A stretch of DNA of 39,319 bases from CAUZFZ01 sp963579025 (GTDB lineage Bacteria; Planctomycetota; Planctomycetia; Planctomycetales; Planctomycetaceae), in NCBI GenBank assembly GCA_963579025.1, contig CAUZFZ010000103.1:1-39319 (forward strand), written 5' to 3'. Shown piece after piece: positions 8,126-17,569 of the stretch. Numbering within the stretch: the first letter of the stretch is position 1; each line of letters opens with the position of its first letter. Below the pieces are notes generated by a model. That model was not told the origin of the DNA, ran no database searches, and worked only from the letters and a program-made list of their open reading frames with translations. Made by a program: the position numbers and the translations under genes.

Positions 8126-9331
8126 TCATTTCTGTGGTGAGTCGTTGATGATTGCGAACTGAATCACACCCGTTCGCTGTGGCTCTTTCTGCGGCAATGG
8201 TTGCCAGTCCGACCACTTGCGATCGGCTCCTTCTGAGTGTTCCGCGGTACGAACCAGCCAATGCCCCCGAGGCGCGTCGGCTGTCGCGAGGCCGATCCCC
8301 TGGGAACCATAGCCGTTGCCCGAGTACCACATCAGGTAACGATCGCCGACTCGAATGACGCCAGGGTATGCGGTCATGCCACTGTCCCAGCCCTTGCCGG
8401 AACCACGCAGCACCGGGTTTCCTGGCGAGCGGAACCACTTGAGTCCATCAAAGGACTCTGCCTGACCCACTACGTACGTGTTGTTCTGCGGATAGCTGCA
8501 GTACCAGACCTTGTAGAGTTGTCCGTCGCGAATGACACGCGGAACCGCGATCGCACCCGCCTCCCATTGAAAGTCCGGACGAATTCGAATGACCGGGTTG
8601 GATGCGTGCCGCTTCCAGTCGAGGCCATCCTTCGACGTCGCAAATCCGACCTGCTTGACGGCGTTCTGCTGAGTGTTCGTGCCCAGATACCACATCCGCC
8701 AGCCGCGAGCGTCGCGCTCGATTGAGCAGAATCCAACCGCACCGGATTCCCACTCATCCTCACCGACGGTGAGTATCGGATTGGAGGCATGCTTACGCCA
8801 CGTCTGCCCGGAGTCGAAGCTCTCGGCCATCGCCAGGCTCCATGCCTGCTTAAAGAAATCGCGACCGGACCGCTTCGCCGAGTAGTACATCCGCAGATGT
8901 GAATCGCTGATGCGCACCAGTTCGGGAGCAATCAGCCATTCATCGTCATAGCTGCCCTGCTCGCCAGTCGTGATGATCGGCCCGACGGGTCCATTGACGA
9001 TCTCCGCTGGTTGATCCGGAGCAACGTCAAAAAAACAGATTCCACCTCCACGTCCGCGGCGACCGTAGAAAACACGAATCGTGTTGTCGTCCCACAGCAC
9101 GGGGCGGCAGTTCATTCCACGCGGAACGATCGGATTCCCCGAGTGTCGCTGCCAGTGCGTGGGTGAAACCGGCAACCTGCCAGCAACGATGTCGTCCCAG
9201 GACAGGGGCAGAACTTTCCAGTCGTAGACAGGACTCAGCGTGTCACGCCGGATATCCGGCGGCAGTTCGTAGCCACGCGCACCGGCAATCGACGACAACA
9301 CAACAACCAGCAACCATGCGAGTGTCCTCAT
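8126..9331 (-). CDS. secreted five-bladed beta-propeller protein, paralogue of the downstream gene
   Basis: 401 residues from the ATG at 9331, preceded by a GGAGATGACTTG leader, which is the best ribosome site. A longer frame to 9427 has a Cys-rich start without a signal peptide. The chosen start gives MRTLAWLLVVVLSSIAGARG, a typical signal peptide. Blades repeat the motif W-x-K/R-H-x-S/G-N-P-I/V, as in HWQRHSGNPIVP, WRKHASNPILTVG, WKRHASNPVIR and WFRSPGNPVLRG, with MYYSAKRSG, MWYLGTNT and MWYSGNGYG following. This is the five-bladed propeller clan of GH43/GH32-type enzymes. It is 1206 bases long and precedes the paralogue at a 9-base gap. Together they suggest secreted glycan processing. Substrate is unknown. 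An imperfect inverted-repeat element lies about 120 bases upstream. Confidence 0.75.
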   Translation of the reverse strand: MRTLAWLLVVVLSSIAGARGYELPPDIRRDTLSPVYDWKVLPLSWDDIVAGRLPVSPTHWQRHSGNPIVPRGMNCRPVLWDDNTIRVFYGRRGRGGGICFFDVAPDQPAEIVNGPVGPIITTGEQGSYDDEWLIAPELVRISDSHLRMYYSAKRSGRDFFKQAWSLAMAESFDSGQTWRKHASNPILTVGEDEWESGAVGFCSIERDARGWRMWYLGTNTQQNAVKQVGFATSKDGLDWKRHASNPVIRIRPDFQWEAGAIAVPRVIRDGQLYKVWYCSYPQNNTYVVGQAESFDGLKWFRSPGNPVLRGSGKGWDSGMTAYPGVIRVGDRYLMWYSGNGYGSQGIGLATADAPRGHWLVRTAEHSEGADRKWSDWQPLPQKEPQRTGVIQFAIINDSPQK

Positions 9332-9452
9332 CAAGTCATCTCCGTCCGTCGATTCAGGTGCAGGTCGTTCACATCCAATCAAATAACACGCAGGCCGGCA
9401 ACAAACTGATTCCGAGTTACATAGCACCTGTTGAGAAACAAAACCGTGAGGT

Positions 9453-9542
9453 AGACCGTGCCTGAGCCGTAGCCCGATTTCTCCGAAATCGGGACCCGCC
9501 GCGTGCGGATTTCGGAGAAACCCGCCTACAGCTTCACGGTCT
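9453..9542. repeat. palindromic intergenic element with alternative hairpins
   Basis: A 13-bp perfect inverted repeat joins 9478-9490 with 9508-9520 (TTTCTCCGAAATC and its complement). It is enclosed by an 8-bp outer pair at 9453-9460 and 9535-9542. The left arm can instead fold on itself: CCCGATTT at 9473-9480 pairs with AAATCGGG at 9486-9493. The two folds exclude each other. It lies between divergent genes (propeller on minus, GIY-YIG on plus), where it is more likely a mobile palindromic repeat than a terminator. Confidence 0.65.
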
Positions 9543-9688
9543 TGTTCCTGGACAGCTACTTAGCTCGCACATTCGCTGAACATGCCAATTGTCGATGCGA
9601 ACCAGCCTCGGTACGATTGCTGTACATTGTCGCACTCGCAATCTGACTTGCGACAGGGTGTCACCCAGAACCTCGTTGTTCGCCTCAG

Positions 9689-10096
9689 GTGAATCTCTTG
9701 GACCCCCTTGAACGCATAGAACACCTTGGGTTCACTCATTGCGGTTCATGGTTCCTCGACGACCATGACGAACTCGACCTGAAACTTGATCTAGTTCCCG
9801 ACGGACGCAACGTGCTTTATGCGTTTGTCGCCAACGGTGGTGTCCTCTATGTTGGCAAAACTGTCCAAGGATTGGCTAAACGTCTTTACGGCTACAAGCG
9901 TCCCGGTGCAACGCAAACAACCAATATCCGCGCGAACGCGCTCATACGCGAACAACTTCCAGCTTCGTCGGTCGAAGTGTTTGTTTGGCCTTGCGATGGT
10001 TTGATGACATACGCGGGATTCCGTGTTGATCTTGCGGCTGGACTTGAGGACGCAATTGTTCACGACCTACAACCAGCTTGGAACAAACGAAAGTAG
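9689..10096 (+). CDS. GIY-YIG nuclease-family protein
   Basis: 135 residues from a GTG start. The GIY-YIG core is recognisable: NVLYAFVANG, then GGVLYVGKT, an Arg in AKRLYGYKRPG, the catalytic Glu in GLEDAIVHDL and the closing Asn in QPAWNKRK. Small stand-alone GIY-YIG proteins of this size cut or nick DNA in repair, restriction or mobile-element settings, but many are uncharacterised. There are no restriction-modification or intron features next to it. The codons are visibly more A/T-rich than those of the neighbours, and it lies between two palindromic elements next to a toxin-antitoxin pair, so it was probably gained by transfer. The start is uncertain because no in-frame ATG is available upstream and no strong ribosome site was seen. 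Confidence 0.85.
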   Translation: MNLLDPLERIEHLGFTHCGSWFLDDHDELDLKLDLVPDGRNVLYAFVANGGVLYVGKTVQGLAKRLYGYKRPGATQTTNIRANALIREQLPASSVEVFVWPCDGLMTYAGFRVDLAAGLEDAIVHDLQPAWNKRK

Positions 10097-10113
10097 CGGC
10101 GGCCAATAATTAA

Positions 10114-10180
10114 GGATTTGAAGTCGGCGGGTGTGGACGTTGATCTCGGTTAAAGCGTGGTTCCGGCCGACTTCAAATCC
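10114..10180. repeat. 15-bp perfect inverted repeat downstream of the GIY-YIG gene
   Basis: GGATTTGAAGTCGGC at 10114-10128 is the exact complement of 10166-10180, with a 37-base loop. It starts 17 bases after the GIY-YIG stop codon, so it could end that transcript, although no T-run follows. Its right arm is also the first part of the diverged direct repeat at 10167-10212. Confidence 0.65.
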
Positions 10181-10212
10181 CTGTTCAACGGAGCCGAATT
10201 CTGGTCGTGCGG
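10167..10212 (+). repeat. left copy of diverged direct repeat bracketing the toxin-antitoxin pair
   Basis: This 46-base stretch matches 11006-11052 at about 40 positions. In the same reading frame both copies give DFKSLFNGA followed by an aromatic residue and W-S. Several differences are at third codon positions (AAA/AAG, CTG/CTC, GCC/GCT). That pattern suggests descent from a coding repeat. The DFKSLFNG start resembles the opening of DUF1080 (3-keto-disaccharide hydrolase) domains, though the rest does not. Confidence 0.55.
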
Positions 10213-10546
10213 TGGTCAGTGCTCTCAGCGTATTGCTTCGTCCGGAGCGCGTCAGGGACTCCGGACCGACATCGACCGCCGGGTCGGAAGCGCTGAGTTC
10301 GAGCCGTTGCGACACGCCGAGCATGCTGGCGCGTGGCGTTGGCGGGAACACAAAACCGGCAGAATGGCTGCGGCGTCACAAGCAGATGAGGTGCCGCGCG
10401 AACTCTGTTCTGCCACGCGCGTTCCGGTTGTACAATTGTCTGTTCAGGCCAACAGTCTTCGCTCCGTTGTGGGGCGGCGGCGTCAATGCTCCCAGCTGGG
10501 TGGGCCGTATTTTCCCAGCTTGAGTACGGTTTGGTAGGATCCATAT

Positions 10547-10744
10547 ATGACACTTCAAAAGCTCGAAAAGACGGTTTCTGAACTGCCTCCTGATCAGCTC
10601 TTGAAATTCCGCGAGTGGTTCCTTGCGTTCGACGCGGATAAATGGGACCAGCAGTTCGAGGATGATGTTGCTGCCGGCCAACTCGACCGATTGGCCGACG
10701 AAGCGATTGCCGATCATCAGGCTGGCAAGTCGACCAGATTATGA
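10547..10744 (+). CDS. antitoxin of a type II toxin-antitoxin pair
   Basis: 65 residues, acidic and helical: MTLQKLEKTVSELPPDQLLK, then a FREWFLAFDADKWDQQFEDD segment and a C-terminal tail DEAIADHQAGKSTRL. This matches a widespread small antitoxin family that is always next to a RelE/ParE-like toxin gene. The N-terminal helices probably form the dimer or DNA-binding part and the W-D-x-Q-F-E-x-D region wraps the toxin, by analogy with related systems. The stop codon overlaps the ATG of the toxin gene in an ATGA (10741-10744), so the two are translationally coupled. It lies in an accessory patch with repeats on both sides. Autoregulation of the promoter by the complex is expected but no operator was identified. 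Confidence 0.85.
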   Translation: MTLQKLEKTVSELPPDQLLKFREWFLAFDADKWDQQFEDDVAAGQLDRLADEAIADHQAGKSTRL

Positions 10745-10998
10745 ACCACTTCGCCAGTTCTGGTTTCTGGAAGTGTTATCACGCATTGCCGGCGCAGATC
10801 AGAGAGCTTGCCGACAAGAACTTCGCACTGTTGCAAGCAGACTCGACGCATCCTTCGCTACATTTCAAAAGAGTCGGGCGATTTCGATCGGCTCGTGTTG
10901 GCCTGCAACATCGCGTTTTGGCCGTCGAAGTCGAAGACGGTGTGCTCTGGTTTTGGATTGGCGATCATGCTGAGTACGAACGGCTGATCAATGCGTAA
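10741..10998 (+). CDS. RelE/ParE-superfamily toxin
   Basis: 85 residues: MNHFASSGFWKCYHALPAQI, then a LADKNFALLQADSTHPSLHF segment, then KRVGRFRSARVGLQHRVLAV and a DGVLWFWIGDHAEYERLI end. The helix-helix-strand plan and the terminal W-F-W-I-G-x-H-x-E-Y motif match the RelE/ParE-like toxin partners of the upstream antitoxin family. The conserved Arg cluster (K-R-V-G-R and R-V-G) and the terminal His-Glu-Tyr are candidates for the active site if it acts as an mRNA interferase. A gyrase-directed activity cannot be excluded. It is full-length and starts within the antitoxin stop codon. The right copy of the diverged direct repeat begins 7 bases after its stop. Confidence 0.87.
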   Translation: MNHFASSGFWKCYHALPAQIRELADKNFALLQADSTHPSLHFKRVGRFRSARVGLQHRVLAVEVEDGVLWFWIGDHAEYERLINA

Positions 10999-11005
10999 TC
11001 GCCGC

Positions 11006-11052
11006 CCGACTTCAAGTCCCTCTTCAACGGAGCTGGATACTGGTCGAAGCGG
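11006..11052 (+). repeat. right copy of diverged direct repeat bracketing the toxin-antitoxin pair
   Basis: It matches 10167-10212 as described there, giving DFKSLFNGAGYWS in the frame used for comparison. It lies between the toxin stop (10998) and the 3' end of the EF-G gene. A GC-rich hairpin (GCCGCGC at 11076-11082 with GCGCGGC at 11091-11097) follows and might terminate EF-G transcription from the other strand. Confidence 0.55.
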
Positions 11053-11151
11053 ATACTGGCCTGCGCCGTCAGCCTGCCGCGCGTGCAGAAGCGCGGCCTT
11101 CTGGTGGAAAGCCGGGCTTCTGGAATCGTACTTCTGGATGGCGTCTGGCGG

Positions 11152-13269
<2,118 letters not shown>

Positions 13270-13850
13270 CGGATTGAACCTGAAACGAAACAGTGCGACT
13301 CGACCATCGAACCGCGAGAGAAACGCGTCGGCCGCGACACACGGCCGTGAAATGTGCAGAAAGACGTCCCCGGCGCGGAAATCGCCGGCACCGGAAGCTC
13401 CCGGCAGGTCATGAAATCTGCTGGTTCTGACCGGCTGCGGAGACAAAGGTTCCGCAGAATCAGACATGACAAAACGGGAGACGCCGGAAAATCGAGGCAG
13501 GATTGCTCTGGGATGGGTGACGAACACTCCGTCAAAACTGGAGTGAATCGTCTCTCATATCCGGGCTCGGAACATCAGGTGGGGTGTGATGCTCCTTCGG
13601 CTTAATCACGACTCGAATCGACCATCGTCGACGAAATGAGTCAGCAACTTGAGCCGGAAGACACATCGGGGCTCAGAATAGTACAACGAAGGGCACCCCA
13701 CCGAAACTCGAATTGGCATTGACGCTCGACGAATTCTGCGGAAGCCTCGGGGTCGCGACGGTCTGAGATGCCAGTGCGAGGAACGAATTCTATTTCCGCG
13801 GCTTGCTGCGAATCAGGGATTCACGGTGTCCTTGCCCGACTTCACAGGCG
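13270..13850. other. 581-bp stretch without a recognised gene (EF-G leader region)
   Basis: No convincing coding region. The open frame continuing upstream of EF-G (to 13527) is rich in Arg, Ser and Pro and looks like a leader. A weak minus-strand -10-like TACTAT is near 13673, but no good -35 was seen. Two related short stretches CGAATTCT lie at about 13729 and 13786. The region separates EF-G from the end of the HEAT-repeat gene on the same strand, so EF-G most likely has its own promoter here. Confidence 0.5.
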
Positions 13851-14951
13851 TCAATCGGCCGTCGTTCCGGCGGTCAGCGTGCGGATCGCATTCAGTGCTT
13901 CGATGCGGATGCGCGGTTCCGGATGCTCGTCTGCGAGTGGCCTGCACAGCCCCAGGGCCTGCTCACGCTGCCCCGGACTGAGCAGCCCGGAAATGTCCTG
14001 CAGCGCGTTCAGCGTATTCCCCAGAATGACCAGCTTCATATTCTCGCGTTGGCGGGCCTCACTAAGGCGTTCCTCGGGCGTGCGACCTTCCATCGTCTCC
14101 GGATCGATGGATTCTGAGACGTTCTGCAGGACATCAACGTAGATCCGAAACCCGTCAGGCATGCCCCGACGGGCCATCCCGAGGGCCGCATTGACACGTG
14201 TGTTCCTGTCCGAGTCTTCCGCCATCACGCGCAGACGCTGGTCGATCTGATCGCCGGGAATGAGCCCCAGCGTGAACGCCACCGCCTGACGGATGAGCGG
14301 CTCTTTGTCTCGTGACAGGTCAACCAGCAGCTCCGAGACCTGAGGATCATCGAATGGCTGATCACGTTCGGCCGCTCGTCCGGACATCACGGCCACTGAT
14401 CGAATAGCGTCAGCTCGCACAATCAGCTCCTGCTCGGGCTGCATCGCCCGGCCGAGTACTGGCAGCACCGTTTCGTACGAATCGAGCCAGCCCAGCGTCC
14501 GTGTCACGAACGACTGCTGGCTGATCAGCTCCTCGTCACGCGACGTCTCATCGAGCAGTTCCGTTAGTAGTGCGGTCAGTTCCTTTGCGATCTGGGCGTT
14601 GGCGGCCAGATTCTGCCCGGATTCCCTCATTTCGGCGTCAGCCCGCAGCATGTGAGCCAGTCCCGTGGCGCCTCGCCAGCGGCGATGTTCATTGCTGCTA
14701 CGGATCTCCTGGACCAGTTCCCGCCAGTCCTGCTCACTGCTGGACAGCTTGCCAAACAGTGCCCACACGCCAATGACGGCAACCACAATCAGACCGGGAA
14801 TGAGAAACAGTTGCACGATAAACCCGGCCGACGGCGGCTCGACAGGCGGCAGGTCATCCGGCAATCCGTCCGGTATAGCGGCGGATGACGCCAATTCCGG
14901 CGACCGGGCGGTGTCGCCGGTCGATGCGTCAACGGGATTAGTCTCGTCCAT
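13851..14951 (-). CDS. membrane-anchored HEAT-repeat protein
   Basis: 366 residues. A Pro/Asp-rich N-terminus (1-40) precedes one transmembrane helix (about 43-66, FIVQLFLIPGLIVVAVIGVW). The rest is helical. HEAT-like units can be seen at WRGATGLAHMLRADAE, ADAIRSVAVMSGR, PLIRQAVAFTLGLIPGD, TRVNAALGMARRG and RIRIEALNAIRTL. The protein is thus probably anchored in the inner membrane as a scaffold or adaptor. No enzymatic motif is seen. The gene diverges from the MFS transporter across a 165-bp intergenic region that must hold both promoters. Planctomycetes encode many such uncharacterised HEAT proteins, and the partner is unknown. Confidence 0.75.
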   Translation of the reverse strand: MDETNPVDASTGDTARSPELASSAAIPDGLPDDLPPVEPPSAGFIVQLFLIPGLIVVAVIGVWALFGKLSSSEQDWRELVQEIRSSNEHRRWRGATGLAHMLRADAEMRESGQNLAANAQIAKELTALLTELLDETSRDEELISQQSFVTRTLGWLDSYETVLPVLGRAMQPEQELIVRADAIRSVAVMSGRAAERDQPFDDPQVSELLVDLSRDKEPLIRQAVAFTLGLIPGDQIDQRLRVMAEDSDRNTRVNAALGMARRGMPDGFRIYVDVLQNVSESIDPETMEGRTPEERLSEARQRENMKLVILGNTLNALQDISGLLSPGQREQALGLCRPLADEHPEPRIRIEALNAIRTLTAGTTAD

Positions 14952-15116
14952 CTGATGCGGTCCCTGGCAGAATTAGAGCGGACAGATCACACGTCGAACC
15001 GCCTGCGGGGACGAGTGTAGAAGCGGCCCATCAGCCAAAAAAGCCTGACCAGCAGGATTCCCGGTTGCTATGGCACGAGAGAATCCATGTGGCGTGTGCT
15101 GTAACCTGTCGGCGGC

Positions 15117-16829
15117 ATGACTATTGAGAATTCTCTCCAACCGACGCGTATCCGGCACCTGGTGGTGTTTGTTGCGTTTCTGTCGGCGCTGCTGCTGTAT
15201 CTGCATCGGTTTTGTCTGTCGTTCACACAGCAGTTCATCAAGGAAGATCTTGGCATTTCGAACGATCAGTTCAGTTGGTGCCTGTCGGCTTTTTTCTTCG
15301 CGTACGCTTTGGGACAAGTGCCGTCCGGCTGGATGAGTGATCGCTTCGGCGCCCGCGTCATGCTGACCACTTACATCCTGGTCTGGTCCGCGTTTACCGC
15401 TTTGATCGGGCTGAGTACCGGGTTCGTGATGCTGCTGCTGACACGCGTGGGCATCGGGCTCGGCCAGGCCGGGGCTTATCCGACCAGTGCGGCACTTGTG
15501 GGACGCTGGGTTCCGTTCTCGTCGCGGGGCAAGGCCAACAGTTGTGTGGCCTTCGGAGGTCGGCTGGGGGGATTCCTTGCTCCCGTGCTGACGGCGTACC
15601 TGGTGGTGTTCTTCGTCCCGGCCGACTCGGAAACGGTCGGGATTTCCGAGCAGGATATTCTCGACCCGAAAATCCTGTGTCAGGACTTCACGGACGCACT
15701 CAACAGTACTCCCAGCGGTGTTCGGCATCTGGATGAGCAGACGGCGGCTCAGCACCATGTGCGGGCGAGTCTCTATTCACGACTGGGTGACGCGGCGCGC
15801 CGAGACATACACGACATTTCTGCGCGTGACAAACCGACGCGACCTCCCACCGAACTGATCGCAGCTCTGCAGAAACTGCAAGTCGTTTCCGAACTGGTCA
15901 CGACGGACGAGCTGACTCTGTTGCCTCTGCAGCGCGAAGCCCGTTCGCTGGCGGACCTTTCGGTGCGGAGCCCTGAGCAGACGAACCGATTGAATCGCCT
16001 GATCCTGGAGGCCACGTTTCCGAAGTCGATCCGCAAGCTGTATGTGCATGGCTGGCGTCCGGTGATGTTTGTGTACGGCTCGGCCGGACTGTTCGTCGCC
16101 GCCGTTTTCTGGATCTGCTTCCGCGAGCGTCCTGCAGATCATCCATGGTGCAACGACGCAGAACGTGAGCTGATCGTAGCCGGCCGGCCAGATACATCTG
16201 CGAAAGCGGCCGGGGGCGGCGTTCCCATCATGGCGATGGTCAGCAGTCGCAGTCTGTGGCTGATGTGCGTCAATCAGTTTGGTGGCAACGTGGGTTGGGT
16301 CTTTCTGCTGACGTGGCTGCCGCGGTATCTGCTGGAAGTCCATTCGGTGCCGTTTGTCGAACGGAGCTGGATGGCGGCCATCCCGCTCGGGGTAGGTTGG
16401 ATCGGTATTCTGATGGGCGGCTGGCTGACAGATCGCATCACCGGGCGATACGGACTTCGCTGGCGCACGGCTCCGATTGTGATCGGTCGATACGCGGCCG
16501 CCCTGGCTTACCTGTCATGCCTGTTTGTGCCGAACGCCTGGGTGGCGACTGCGGCCTTCGCGCTGATCGCCTTCACGAACGACATGGGGAACCCGTCGTC
16601 ATGGTCCTACAAGCAGGACGTGGGCGGGCGGCATGTGGGAGCGATTCACGGCTGGGCCAACATGTGGGGCAACTTCGGAGCTGCGGTGTCGCCGCTGTTT
16701 CTGCAGGCCGTGATTAAGAACTTTGGCTGGAACGCAGCCTTCCTGGCAGGAGCCGCTGCGTTCGTGATCGCCGGCACGGCAGCGCTGGGAGTCGACGCGC
16801 GCATCCCGATCGTCCGGGACGAGGACTGA
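15117..16829 (+). CDS. MFS transporter (anion:cation symporter-like) with large periplasmic insert
   Basis: 570 residues, well above the usual 430-450 for this family. TM1-TM5 occupy about residues 13-168. The conserved loop 2-3 motif reads GWMSDRFGARVM and TM4 has RVGIGLGQAGAYPTSA, typical of the hexuronate/glucarate/phthalate (ACS) group. Residues about 169-311 form a soluble, helical, charged segment placed between TM5 and TM6, on the periplasmic side by MFS topology. TM6 resumes at GWRPVMFVYGSAGLFV and TM7-TM12 follow, with WLTDRITGRYGLRWRT as the second-half loop motif. The likely substrate is a sugar acid or similar anion taken up with H+ or Na+, inferred from the family. The 143-residue insert is described as a finding. 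The gene diverges from the HEAT-repeat gene. Confidence 0.9.
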   Translation: MTIENSLQPTRIRHLVVFVAFLSALLLYLHRFCLSFTQQFIKEDLGISNDQFSWCLSAFFFAYALGQVPSGWMSDRFGARVMLTTYILVWSAFTALIGLSTGFVMLLLTRVGIGLGQAGAYPTSAALVGRWVPFSSRGKANSCVAFGGRLGGFLAPVLTAYLVVFFVPADSETVGISEQDILDPKILCQDFTDALNSTPSGVRHLDEQTAAQHHVRASLYSRLGDAARRDIHDISARDKPTRPPTELIAALQKLQVVSELVTTDELTLLPLQREARSLADLSVRSPEQTNRLNRLILEATFPKSIRKLYVHGWRPVMFVYGSAGLFVAAVFWICFRERPADHPWCNDAERELIVAGRPDTSAKAAGGGVPIMAMVSSRSLWLMCVNQFGGNVGWVFLLTWLPRYLLEVHSVPFVERSWMAAIPLGVGWIGILMGGWLTDRITGRYGLRWRTAPIVIGRYAAALAYLSCLFVPNAWVATAAFALIAFTNDMGNPSSWSYKQDVGGRHVGAIHGWANMWGNFGAAVSPLFLQAVIKNFGWNAAFLAGAAAFVIAGTAALGVDARIPIVRDED

Positions 16830-17080
16830 GTGGTCGAGCTGGTTTCCAGCGACGTCCGCTCGGTGGGACCTCGTTTCCCCATAAGGAACGCTCAGGTACG
16901 TCGCGGATGAGAGCAGGCCGAACGATCCCCAACACGTTGCCGTCACGATTCCATCGTGCCGTACGGTGTCGATACCGCAGGATTCGGCGATTCACGCGAT
17001 GCCCGTACCTTTGTGTTCCATTGGCAATTGCTCGAACGAAGGGTTGTTGGCAGGGTTCCTCCTGATAGCCTTGCGCCGCA

Positions 17081-17407
17081 ATGCCAGACTTGGAATCAGC
17101 ACAACCTGACCCGGCGACGATTACCGCGACAACGGAACGTCCGCTCTTGCGCGTTCGAGTCGGGATCGCGTTGATCGTCCTGTCGTGCGTTCTGTGGTTT
17201 GCTCTGCTGGCCATCCCCTTCCTGCCGCTGACCGTCGCTCAGAAATCGGCGCTCGGGTTCTCCACATTCGTGGCCGTGCAGGTTGCCTGGTGGGGCGGCG
17301 CAGCGATCGCTGGTCCGACTGCCATTCGCCGGCTGATCGGGGCGTTTCGTCGTTTCTGGCCCGGCCGAAAGTCTGCGGCGACCGGTTCAGAATCGAGCGA
17401 AGAGTAG
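17081..17407 (+). CDS. small transporter-suffix-domain membrane protein
   Basis: 108 residues. Two transmembrane helices are visible: VRVGIALIVLSCVLWFALL (about 26-45) and a second around GFSTFVAVQVAWWGGAAIAG (about 58-78), separated by IPFLPLTVAQKSA. The pattern L-S-x-x-L-W-x-x-L-x-x-I-P-F-L-P-L-x-x-x-Q-K matches the small transporter suffix domain, which occurs either alone or at the C-terminus of RND-type and other transporters. The C-terminal tail (about 85-108) is basic, then Ser/Glu-rich. It lies 251 bases after the MFS gene and 162 bases before the aminotransferase gene, and a functional link to either is unproven. No clear ribosome site precedes the ATG. Confidence 0.75.
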   Translation: MPDLESAQPDPATITATTERPLLRVRVGIALIVLSCVLWFALLAIPFLPLTVAQKSALGFSTFVAVQVAWWGGAAIAGPTAIRRLIGAFRRFWPGRKSAATGSESSEE

Positions 17408-17569
17408 GGATTTGCCGGCCATCACGCCCGATTCCTGACGTTCTAATCAGAGCGGAATGGAGCTACATCGGAATCCAAAGCTGGCTAGAATCCGCGCGCA
17501 CCACGAGAAGATTGCCTGTGTCGGTACTTCTCCGCACGTCGTCGAATCCGCTGTTTTCAGGCCCTAGTC

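Larger units (their letters stand above)
10097..10546. other. 450-bp non-coding stretch rich in inverted repeats
   Basis: No convincing gene. Frames that are open here do not resemble known proteins except for a short DFKSLFNG-like piece described separately. The stretch holds a 15-bp perfect inverted repeat (10114-10180), the left copy of a diverged direct repeat (10167-10212) and smaller palindromes such as the CTCAGCG/CGCTGAG pair. Promoter activity for the antitoxin gene is expected near its 3' end, but no clear -35/-10 pair was recognised. Confidence 0.55.

Noticed and set aside
10097..10212. Integron attC site between the GIY-YIG and toxin-antitoxin genes
   Set aside because: One GTTCAAC fits the R'' pattern, but no matching GTTRRRY partner with proper spacing was found, and the second repeat copy lacks the motif.
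13270..13527. Upstream in-frame extension of EF-G by 86 codons
   Set aside because: It is rich in Arg, Ser and Pro, lacks EF-G character and places the known EF-G N-terminus in the middle of the protein. The ATG at 13269 fits the family start exactly.
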